The notes under the pieces: model-generated
What the model was told of the DNA's origin: nothing
The model's input: only the letters and a program-made list of their open reading frames with translations
The model's database searches: none
Assembly: GCA_035518875.1 (NCBI GenBank)
Contig: DATIXD010000337.1
Coordinates: 1 to 8,955, forward strand
Source of the DNA: DATIXD01 sp035518875
GTDB lineage: Bacteria > Pseudomonadota > Gammaproteobacteria > Methylococcales > Methylococcaceae
Length of the DNA: 8,955 nt
Direction of reading: 5' to 3'
In this document: piece after piece, positions 1 to 5,100 of the stretch
How positions within the stretch are numbered: the first letter of the stretch is position 1
How the letters are laid out: each line of letters starts with the position of its first letter
Program-made: the position numbers and the translations under genes

Positions 1-1
1 C

Positions 2-481
2 GGGTGGCCTATTCGCCGTCGCCGCCAAGGCGATGAAGATTATAGCCAAAGCCGAGGCGCCATACCCGCCGGGATCGCAATCAGCTTTGCCAAGTTCGGA
101 AAGCCGCACGACGAATGCGGTCGATCATTAAAGCTCAGGGAAAACCGATGTGGCGCACGATGTGTGAAGGCCCCGGGCAAAAATCTCATCAATCGGGCTG
201 AAACCCTAAAATGCGACAACAAGAATCCGCGAAAAATTGTTGTTGAATCATATCTCCTACACTGTCCCGACCTGAATCGGTCTTGCGGTCTGAACGGTAG
301 ATTCGACAACGACTCACGACGTTTAGAGTTTCAAGAATGGGGTAACGATCACTGGCCGGTTGCGGTGGGTCTTACCGAATTAGTCATGGAGCGTTTCGGC
401 TGCGCCCTTGATAAGCGGCAGCGGAGACTACGGGTGTCGTTCGACGCGGAAGACAAAGTGCGGTCCGCCGAAGAACTTTGA
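2..481 (+). other. Open reading frame of unknown status reaching the left edge
   Basis: One plus-strand frame has no stop from the first bases to a TGA at 479-481, about 159 codons. The only reasonable internal starts are a GTG at 164 (105 codons) and a late ATG at 386, and neither has a good Shine-Dalgarno sequence. The translation is rich in Arg, Asn and Cys and shows no signal peptide, membrane segment, repeat or family motif that I recognise. Third codon positions are not clearly GC-biased as they are in the neighbouring genes, which argues against selection for coding. It could be the 3' part of a gene that begins outside the window, a decayed gene, or a chance open frame. It ends 34 bases from the convergent end of pgm. 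I assign no function. Confidence 0.2.
216..243. repeat. Short inverted repeat, 7-bp arms
   Basis: ACAACAA at 216-222 and TTGTTGT at 237-243 are perfect inverted copies separated by 14 bases, in the most AT-rich part of the first 500 bases. It could be an operator-like dyad or chance. No T-run follows it, so it is not a normal intrinsic terminator. No recognisable transposon end or target duplication accompanies it. Confidence 0.3.
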
Positions 482-515
482 CTAAGCGGAACGCACCCCG
501 CCAGACAACTTCCAA

Positions 516-2150
516 TCAGGTAATCACCGTCGGCGCAGACATCCCACTGCGCTGCTTGACCTCCCCAAGCGTCTCCGCCAGTTGGATAAGATCGCTCAGT
601 GTTTCCTGGGTATCCTGCTTGTGTCGCTCCGGATCGCGCTCATAACGCTCCAGATAAACGCGAAGCGTCGCTCCCTCGGTGCCGGTACCAGACAGACGGA
701 ACACGATACGGGACCCATTTTCGAAGCCGATGCGTATCCCCTGTTTCTCGCTGACGCTGCCATCGACCGGGTCCTGGTAACGAAAGTCATCGGCGAAGGT
801 GACGCGATAATCTCCGAAACTCTTGCCGGGCAAGCCGGACAACTGGTCGCGCAGATGAGCCAGGATGCCCTCAGCGGTGGTGGTGTCTATGCCCTCATAA
901 TCGTGGCGGGAATAAAAATCGCGGCCGAACCGGCGCCAATGTTCACGCACGATTTCCGCCACGGACTGTTTCCGGACTGCAATCAGATTGAGCCAAAACA
1001 GCACCGCCCACAAGCCGTCTTTCTCGCGCACGTGATCAGATCCAGTACCGAAGCTCTCCTCGCCGCAAAGGGTGATCTTCTTGGCATCGAGCAGGTTGCC
1101 GAAGAATTTCCAGCCGGTTGGGGTTTCGTAGCACTCAATCTCCATGCCGCGCGCCACCCGGTCGACAGCCTGACTGGTCGGCATGGAACGTGCTACGCCT
1201 CGCAAACCCTCCTTGTAACCCGGCAATAGGTGTGCATTGGCGGCCAACACCGCCAAGCTATCGCTGGGTGTGACGAAAAACCGATTGCCCATGATCATGT
1301 TGCGGTCGCCATCGCCATCGGAAGCAGCACCCAGGGTCGGGGCCTTGGGGCTGTACATGAGTTCGGCCAGCTCATGGGCGTGGGCGAGGTTGGGGTCGGG
1401 ATGCCCACCGCCGAAATCTTCCTCAGGGATAGCATTGATAACCGAACCCGCCACCGCACCCAGACGGTCTTCCAGAATCCGCCTCGCATAAGGCCCTGTG
1501 ACGGCATGCATGGCGTCGAAACATAATGTGATGGAACCCGCTTTCAATGCAGAACTGATCAGCTTGAAGTCGAACAGGTGCTCCATCAAGCCAGTATAAT
1601 CTTCCACCGGATCGATGATCTGGACGGCCATATCGCCGGCCTGGGTCTTCCCTAAGGTGTCCAGGTCAATGTCGGGCAGTTCCGCGACCCGGTATTCTGT
1701 AATTTCGCGGCTGCGGGCATAGACGGCATCGGTAAAACTCTCGGGGGCGGGGCCACCGTTGGTAACGTTGTATTTGATGCCGAAATCCTCGTCGGGACCG
1801 CCGGGATTATGGCTGGCCGACAGGATGAAACCACCGAAAGCCTGGTGCTTGCGGATCACGCAGGAGGCCGCCGGAGTGGAAAGGAGTCCACCCTGGCCGA
1901 TCAGCATCCTACCGACGCCATTGGCTGCCGCCATTTTGATGATCGTCTGCATGGCCTCGCGATTGTAATAACGACCATCGCCGCCCAGCACGAGAGTTTT
2001 TCCCCTCACCTCTCCCAGAACATCAAGAACGGATTGCACGAAATTTTCAAGATAATTGGGCTGCAGGAACACCTTCACTTTTTTCCTGAGTCCGGAGGTA
2101 CCCGGCTTCTGATCCAAATAGGGCGTCGTCTTGCGGATTTCTATTTTCAT
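516..2150 (-). CDS. pgm: Alpha-D-glucose phosphate-specific phosphoglucomutase (PGM1-type)
   Basis: This cytoplasmic enzyme interconverts glucose 1-phosphate and glucose 6-phosphate through a phosphoserine and glucose 1,6-bisphosphate, linking glycolysis to glycogen and UDP-glucose synthesis. The 544-residue protein has all four sites of the alpha-D-phosphohexomutase superfamily: the phosphoserine loop SASHNPGG at 111-118 (Ser113), the Mg-binding DGDGDR at 278-283, the sugar-selecting GEESFG at 363-368, and the phosphate-binding RLSGTGTEG at 485-493. The stretches QKPGTSGLR near 15-22 and ETPTGWKFFG at 342-351, and the C-terminal APTVIT, are as I remember them in animal PGM1, so this is the PGM1-like branch rather than the PMM/PGM or GlmM branches. 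The ATG at 2150 is chosen because GGAAAG lies 7 bases upstream and the length fits the family; an in-frame TTG at 2165 overlaps that ribosome site. The gene stands alone, divergent from the transpeptidase gene. No clear terminator follows its stop. Confidence 0.96.
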   Translation of the reverse strand: MKIEIRKTTPYLDQKPGTSGLRKKVKVFLQPNYLENFVQSVLDVLGEVRGKTLVLGGDGRYYNREAMQTIIKMAAANGVGRMLIGQGGLLSTPAASCVIRKHQAFGGFILSASHNPGGPDEDFGIKYNVTNGGPAPESFTDAVYARSREITEYRVAELPDIDLDTLGKTQAGDMAVQIIDPVEDYTGLMEHLFDFKLISSALKAGSITLCFDAMHAVTGPYARRILEDRLGAVAGSVINAIPEEDFGGGHPDPNLAHAHELAELMYSPKAPTLGAASDGDGDRNMIMGNRFFVTPSDSLAVLAANAHLLPGYKEGLRGVARSMPTSQAVDRVARGMEIECYETPTGWKFFGNLLDAKKITLCGEESFGTGSDHVREKDGLWAVLFWLNLIAVRKQSVAEIVREHWRRFGRDFYSRHDYEGIDTTTAEGILAHLRDQLSGLPGKSFGDYRVTFADDFRYQDPVDGSVSEKQGIRIGFENGSRIVFRLSGTGTEGATLRVYLERYERDPERHKQDTQETLSDLIQLAETLGEVKQRSGMSAPTVIT

Positions 2151-2157
2151 CGTCGGT

Positions 2158-2163
2158 CTTTCC
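2158..2163 (-). promoter_or_regulatory. Ribosome binding site of pgm
   Basis: On the minus strand GGAAAG lies 7 bases before the ATG at 2150. It decides the start: the alternative TTG at 2165 would include this site within the coding region. Confidence 0.65.
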
Positions 2164-2186
2164 AAGATGATTGAAATGGTTTATTT

Positions 2187-2214
2187 ATTTTAAAGGTATT
2201 CGGCTTTATGTCTG
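2187..2214 (-). promoter_or_regulatory. Possible sigma-70 promoter for pgm
   Basis: On the minus strand CAGACA (2214-2209) and TAAAAT (2192-2187) are spaced by 16 bases. They match the -35 consensus at 4 of 6 positions and the -10 consensus at 5 of 6. Transcription would begin near 2180, giving a leader of about 30 bases. The spacer 2151-2244 is AT-rich and must hold promoters in both directions. On the plus strand, TTGAAA at 2171-2176 is a possible -35 for the transpeptidase gene, but I see no good -10 for it. Confidence 0.35.
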
Positions 2215-2229
2215 AGATTTTTTTGCAGT

Positions 2230-2236
2230 GGGGGAG
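2230..2236 (+). promoter_or_regulatory. Ribosome binding site of the L,D-transpeptidase gene
   Basis: GGGGGAG ends 8 bases before the GTG at 2245. It touches the GTG at 2236, which is therefore unlikely to be the start. This makes GTG 2245 the preferred start. Confidence 0.55.
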
Positions 2237-2244
2237 TGCTTAAA

Positions 2245-2796
2245 GTGAGCGTGCGCTTTTATGTGTCTTTGTTAGTGCTGTCGTTAAACGCTGCGACGAC
2301 CTTTGCCAGTGACCGGGACATCTGGCTGTTGGTGGATACGGAACGCCGCATGCTGAAAGTCATGGCAGGCGATGAGCCCCAGGAGGTCTTCACCCAAATC
2401 GCCATCGGCCGTAACGGCGCGGGCTTTACGAAAACCAGGGGCGACGACAAAACGCCATTAGGCGAATACCGCATCGGCTGGATCAACGAGAACAGCAAAT
2501 TCCACCGTTTTTTCGGCTTCACCTATCCCAACCTCGACAATGCTAAACGTGCTTATCAACAAGGGATGATTGGCGAAAGCACATTCCGGTCGATACTCCG
2601 CGCCAGCATGGAAGAGGCGGTACCGCCGCAGGATACGCCACTGGGTGGACAGATCGGCATTCATGGCCTGGGCAGCGCCAATCCTCTAGTTCACGAGGAA
2701 TTCGATTGGACTCACGGTTGCATCGCCATGACCAATCAGCAAATCGACCGGTTGACCCAATGGGTGAAAAAGGGAACACTGGTGGTGATACGTTAA
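2245..2796 (+). CDS. Exported L,D-transpeptidase (YkuD domain)
   Basis: YkuD-fold enzymes use a cysteine to cut or form bonds at the meso-diaminopimelate of peptidoglycan stem peptides. They make 3-3 cross-links, attach Lpp-type lipoproteins, or in the YafK/DpaA branch release them. From GTG 2245 the protein has 183 residues. A short signal peptide covers about 1-21 (hydrophobic core FYVSLLVLSL, likely cut after TFA), and the catalytic domain fills the rest. The conserved glycine loop with TPLGEYRI is at 70-77, and the motif with His140, 15 residues, then THGC gives His157 and the nucleophile Cys159. The sequence after the Cys, IAMTN, differs from the IRM or hN common in YbiS/ErfK proteins and recalls the YafK-like group, so attachment versus release cannot be decided. 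There is no LysM or other wall-binding domain. A lipoprotein of the likely substrate type lies 123 bases downstream. GTG 2236 and GTG 2251 are alternative starts. Confidence 0.88.
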   Translation: MSVRFYVSLLVLSLNAATTFASDRDIWLLVDTERRMLKVMAGDEPQEVFTQIAIGRNGAGFTKTRGDDKTPLGEYRIGWINENSKFHRFFGFTYPNLDNAKRAYQQGMIGESTFRSILRASMEEAVPPQDTPLGGQIGIHGLGSANPLVHEEFDWTHGCIAMTNQQIDRLTQWVKKGTLVVIR

Positions 2797-2822
2797 GTCA
2801 TGTGAAAATAAAAGTGGAAAAC

Positions 2823-2840
2823 CTGCCGGTTTGACGGCAG
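2823..2840 (+). other. Perfect 6-bp hairpin downstream of the transpeptidase gene
   Basis: CTGCCG (2823-2828) and CGGCAG (2835-2840) enclose a 6-base loop. No T-run follows, so it is unlikely to end transcription by itself. It could protect the transpeptidase mRNA 3' end or belong to the leader of the lipoprotein mRNA. Confidence 0.4.
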
Positions 2841-2856
2841 AATAAGCAGTGGGACC

Positions 2857-2888
2857 CGTTCATTCCCTTTGGGATGAATGTTCTTTTC
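2857..2888 (+). terminator. Possible terminator or leader hairpin before the lipoprotein gene
   Basis: Bases 2857-2867 pair with 2871-2880 to give ten base pairs with one bulged T (2863), one G-T wobble and a TTT loop. The stem is followed by TTCTTTTC, an interrupted T-run. It could be an intrinsic terminator for the transpeptidase gene or a stabilising leader hairpin for the lipoprotein mRNA. If it terminates, the lipoprotein gene needs another promoter, and I could not find a convincing one between 2797 and 2919. Confidence 0.45.
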
Positions 2889-2906
2889 AATCTTTCATTT
2901 AAAAAA

Positions 2907-2913
2907 AGGAAAG
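2907..2913 (+). promoter_or_regulatory. Ribosome binding site of the lipoprotein gene
   Basis: AGGAAAG lies 6 bases before ATG 2920 and 9 before ATG 2923, just after a run of seven A. It rules out the in-frame ATG at 2878, which has no such site and would add 14 residues in front of a normal lipoprotein signal. Confidence 0.75.
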
Positions 2914-2919
2914 AACCGT

Positions 2920-3198
2920 ATGATGAAAGCAACTCAGTTCGCAGTCATTCTCGTCGCCGCTGGTCTGACCGTTGGCTGCGCCAGCAAAAGCGACATCAGC
3001 AATCTGCAGACCCAGATTGATGGCTTGAAGGCTGAAACCTCTTCCATCAAGAGCACCGCTGACGAAGCCTTGTCCGCTGCTCAGGCTGCTGAGTCCAAAG
3101 CCGCTAGCGCCGAATCTGCCGCTCGCAGAGCCGCCGCCGCCGCCGAGGAAACCAACAGCAAACTGGATCGCATGTTCAAGAAATCCATGATGAAATAA
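2920..3198 (+). CDS. Lpp/OprI-type alanine-zipper outer-membrane lipoprotein
   Basis: Proteins of this kind are anchored by a lipid-modified N-terminal cysteine in the outer membrane, and many are joined to peptidoglycan through a C-terminal lysine, fixing the membrane to the wall. The 92-residue precursor has a lipoprotein signal (hydrophobic AVILVAAGLTV, lipobox LTVGC with Cys20) and Ala at position +2, which favours outer-membrane sorting. The 73-residue mature part is one predicted helix. Heptad core positions are Ile/Leu near the start (mature 7, 10, 14, 17, 24), then Ala at 28, 31, 35, 38, 42, 45, 49, 52 and 56, then Leu63 and Met66. It ends in Lys like Lpp and OprI, and its C-terminal RMFKKSMMK resembles OprI. 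It is longer than mature Lpp (58) and OprI (about 64). A strong ribosome site and two terminators suggest high expression. Membership of the family is firm; a covalent wall link is inferred. Confidence 0.9.
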   Translation: MMKATQFAVILVAAGLTVGCASKSDISNLQTQIDGLKAETSSIKSTADEALSAAQAAESKAASAESAARRAAAAAEETNSKLDRMFKKSMMK

Positions 3199-3200
3199 CA

Positions 3201-3234
3201 CTCGCCGATTAGTTTCTAATCACGAGAGTTTTTT
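3201..3234 (+). terminator. Intrinsic terminator 1 after the lipoprotein gene
   Basis: CTCG (3201-3204) and GATTAG (3207-3212) pair with CTAATC (3216-3221) and CGAG (3223-3226) around a TTT loop, with a small CC/A internal loop. Six T follow at 3229-3234. It begins 3 bases after the stop codon. Confidence 0.75.
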
Positions 3235-3238
3235 CAGA

Positions 3239-3269
3239 CCCCGGATGGCGCCAGTCATCCGGGGTTTTT
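3239..3269 (+). terminator. Intrinsic terminator 2 after the lipoprotein gene
   Basis: CCCCGGATG (3239-3247) and CATCCGGGG (3256-3264) form a perfect 9-bp stem with an 8-base loop, followed by TTTTTATTT. It is the stronger of the tandem pair. It is one-directional: on the minus strand the stem is followed by A-rich sequence, so it would not terminate the convergent rsmA operon efficiently. Confidence 0.9.
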
Positions 3270-3280
3270 ATTTGACGGCC

Positions 3281-4069
3281 CTAAACACCCGCGCTTTTCT
3301 CGAGATATAGCCGACCCAGTCGGGCGTAATCCTCAAGGTCAAGTGTTTCCGCACGGGCATTGGGATCCAGATTGAGACCGCGTATTTCATCGGCGCTGAA
3401 CAGTTTGCCGAGTGAATTACGCAAAGTCTTGCGGCGCTGTGCGAAAGCCGCGACGACCACGCGGTTCAGCGCTTCCGGCGAAATGTCGATCGGCCTTCCG
3501 GAATGAGGAACCAAACGCACCACGGAAGAGATCACCTTGGGCTTCGGATAAAAGCTTTCCGGATAGACCTCCATCAGGTTTTCCATCCGGCAGTAATACC
3601 GTGCCATGATGCCGAGCCGACCGTAATGTTTATCTCCGGCCTGGGCGCAGAGGCGTTCGACAACCTCCTTTTGCAGCATGAAATACATGTCCTTAATGCA
3701 TGCGGCTTGTTCGAACAAGTGAAACAACAGCGGCGTCGAAATATTGTAAGGCAGGTTTCCGACGACGCGGAGCTTCTCGCCTTCGCTCAGCGAGCAAAAG
3801 TCGAATCGGAGGGCGTCCCCGGAATGGATGTGCAGTCTCTGTTCTCCCGCGAATTTCCTCGTCAACAGTTCGACCAAGTCGCGGTCGAGCTCGACGACAT
3901 CCAGACGGTTGCACTCGGCGAGCAGGAGGCGGCTCAACGCGCCTTGTCCCGGGCCAATTTCCACCAGATGATCTTCCGCGCGGGGAGCGATCGCCGCAAC
4001 GATATTGAAGATCACCGACTCGTCGCGCAGGAAATTCTGGCTGAAGCGCTTGCGCGGCTGGTGGCTCAC
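3281..4069 (-). CDS. rsmA: 16S rRNA (adenine1518-N6/adenine1519-N6)-dimethyltransferase RsmA (KsgA)
   Basis: RsmA dimethylates two adjacent adenines in the 3'-terminal hairpin of 16S rRNA using S-adenosylmethionine, a late step of small-subunit assembly. The 262-residue protein starts with the family hallmark RKRFSQNFL (6-14). It has the AdoMet-binding motif VEIGPGQGALS at 36-46, the acidic VVELDRDL at 58-65, the catalytic NLPYNIS at 105-111, and the C-terminal AFAQRRKTLRNSL near 208-220. The start is the GTG at 4069, one base after the pdxA stop (TAG G GTG), with GAAGGG 5 bases upstream. An upstream in-frame TTG at 4117 lies inside pdxA and would add 16 residues absent from the family. The tight junction suggests translational coupling to pdxA. 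It is the last gene of the operon here; apaG and apaH, which follow it in enteric bacteria, are absent. Confidence 0.97.
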   Translation of the reverse strand: MSHQPRKRFSQNFLRDESVIFNIVAAIAPRAEDHLVEIGPGQGALSRLLLAECNRLDVVELDRDLVELLTRKFAGEQRLHIHSGDALRFDFCSLSEGEKLRVVGNLPYNISTPLLFHLFEQAACIKDMYFMLQKEVVERLCAQAGDKHYGRLGIMARYYCRMENLMEVYPESFYPKPKVISSVVRLVPHSGRPIDISPEALNRVVVAAFAQRRKTLRNSLGKLFSADEIRGLNLDPNARAETLDLEDYARLGRLYLEKSAGV

Positions 4070-4070
4070 C

Positions 4071-5066
4071 CTAGCCCTTCTTCCGCACCGCGGTGCTTTC
4101 CACCATTTCGATAGCAATCTGTATCGCGGCTTCCAGACTGCCGGTATCTATTCGGCCGGTTCCGGCCAGATCCAGCGCAGTACCATGATCAACCGAGGTA
4201 CGAACAATCCGCAGCCCCAAGGTGATATTCACCGCGCGCCCGAAGCCCGCATATTTGAGAACCGGCAAGCCTTGATCGTGGTACATGGACAGTACCGCGT
4301 CGGCATGTTGCAGATATTTCGGGATAAACAGGGTGTCCGCAGGAAGCGGACCGTTCAGCTGCAGACCTTCCTGTCTGAGACATTCCAGCGTCGGCTCGAT
4401 CACCTCCAATTCCTCGCGCCCCAAATGCCCCCCCTCGCCGGCGTGGGGATTGAGTCCGCAAACCAAGATACGCGGCCGCGCGATACCGAATCGCTCGATC
4501 AAGTCGCGGTGCAATACCCTGAGCACGGTTTCCAGGCGCCGGCGCGTGATCGCCCCGCTCACCGCCTTGAGCGGCAAATGAGTCGTCGCCAACGCCACCC
4601 GAAGTCCTTGCGTCGCCAGCATCATGACCGGATGACCGCCGGTGATTCCGGCGATGTATTCGGTATGACCGGTGAATTCGATCCCGGATGCGTTGATGAC
4701 GCCCTTGTGCACGGGGGCGGTCACCAGCGCGTCGAAATGCCCCTCCAGGCACGCGTTAACGCCGGCGGCTATGGTATCCAGCACATAAGCCGCGTTGGCG
4801 GGATCCAGTTTGCCACAAACGCACGGCCCCGTCTTGCCGACCGGCCATACCCGAAGGGAGCCAGGCTGATGTGAACACAAGGGTTCTTCAAGCGAGGCTG
4901 ACTGGATCTGCAAATTCAAGCCCAGCACCTCAGCCCGTGCTGCCAGCAGCGCGGGATCGCCAACCACCGCGAGTCCACAGGCGAACGGCTTTTGGGCGAT
5001 CAGGGCACATAGATCCGGGCCGATTCCGGCCGGCTCGCCGGTGGTCAGGAGAATACGGGGAATCAT
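4071..5066 (-). CDS. pdxA: 4-hydroxythreonine-4-phosphate dehydrogenase PdxA
   Basis: PdxA oxidises 4-phosphohydroxy-L-threonine with NAD to an unstable product that yields 3-amino-1-hydroxyacetone phosphate, which PdxJ uses to make pyridoxine 5'-phosphate (DXP-dependent vitamin B6 synthesis, cytoplasm). The 331-residue protein matches the usual length of about 330. Family motifs appear in order: TTGEPAGIGPDL at 8-19, TAPVHKGVINASG at 116-128, FTGHTEYIA at 131-139, ATTHLPL at 161-167, LNPHAGEGG at 205-213, MYHDQGLPVLKY at 261-272, and RTSVDHGTALD at 289-299. His163, His208 and His263 correspond to the three metal ligands. ATG 5066 gives the canonical N-terminus MIPRILLTTGEP. No good Shine-Dalgarno precedes it, so it may depend on ribosomes finishing surA 34 bases upstream. 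Two codons upstream there is a TTG, which is less likely. Confidence 0.97.
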   Translation of the reverse strand: MIPRILLTTGEPAGIGPDLCALIAQKPFACGLAVVGDPALLAARAEVLGLNLQIQSASLEEPLCSHQPGSLRVWPVGKTGPCVCGKLDPANAAYVLDTIAAGVNACLEGHFDALVTAPVHKGVINASGIEFTGHTEYIAGITGGHPVMMLATQGLRVALATTHLPLKAVSGAITRRRLETVLRVLHRDLIERFGIARPRILVCGLNPHAGEGGHLGREELEVIEPTLECLRQEGLQLNGPLPADTLFIPKYLQHADAVLSMYHDQGLPVLKYAGFGRAVNITLGLRIVRTSVDHGTALDLAGTGRIDTGSLEAAIQIAIEMVESTAVRKKG

Positions 5067-5100
5067 GGCCAAGGCGCCGATAGACGCACGGCAGCCCGTC

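Noticed and set aside
104..120. CCGCA...TGCGG hairpin as a terminator
   Set aside because: It has only a 5-bp stem with a 7-base loop, no T-run follows, and no defined gene precedes it.
3..131. Possible C-terminal tail of a plus-strand protein ending at TAA 129-131
   Set aside because: The first 20 codons have a plausible helical, Ala/Lys-rich composition, but only about 42 codons are visible and the end looks like random sequence. There is not enough to call a gene.
40..309. 89-codon minus-strand open frame in the first 500 bases
   Set aside because: It shows no homology that I recognise, no ribosome site and no operon context. It overlaps the longer open plus-strand frame, and neither is convincing.
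485..505. GCGG...CCGC dyad as the pgm terminator
   Set aside because: It has only a 4-bp stem and no T-run on the minus strand, so I leave pgm without an assigned terminator.
582..1229. 215-codon plus-strand open frame opposite pgm, and others at 1230-1526 and 1809-2174
   Set aside because: They lie entirely antisense to a gene whose family motifs are all intact. They have no recognisable domains and arise from the GC-rich third positions of pgm.
2878..2919. Longer start (ATG 2878) for the lipoprotein
   Set aside because: It would place 14 charged and aromatic residues before a standard lipoprotein signal. It also falls in the hairpin arm and lacks a ribosome site, whereas ATG 2920 has a good one.
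3130..3144. (GCC)5 trinucleotide run in the lipoprotein gene as a possible phase-variable repeat
   Set aside because: The run is short and in frame and encodes part of the alanine zipper. Slippage would change the protein by whole residues and break the heptad, but would not switch it off.
3503..4114. 203-codon plus-strand open frame opposite rsmA, and a 193-codon one at 5764-6345 opposite surA
   Set aside because: Both are antisense shadows of well-conserved genes.
4005..4874. 289-codon plus-strand open frame opposite pdxA
   Set aside because: It is antisense to pdxA, which carries every family motif. The translation is low-complexity and rich in Arg, Gln and His, and no family is recognisable.
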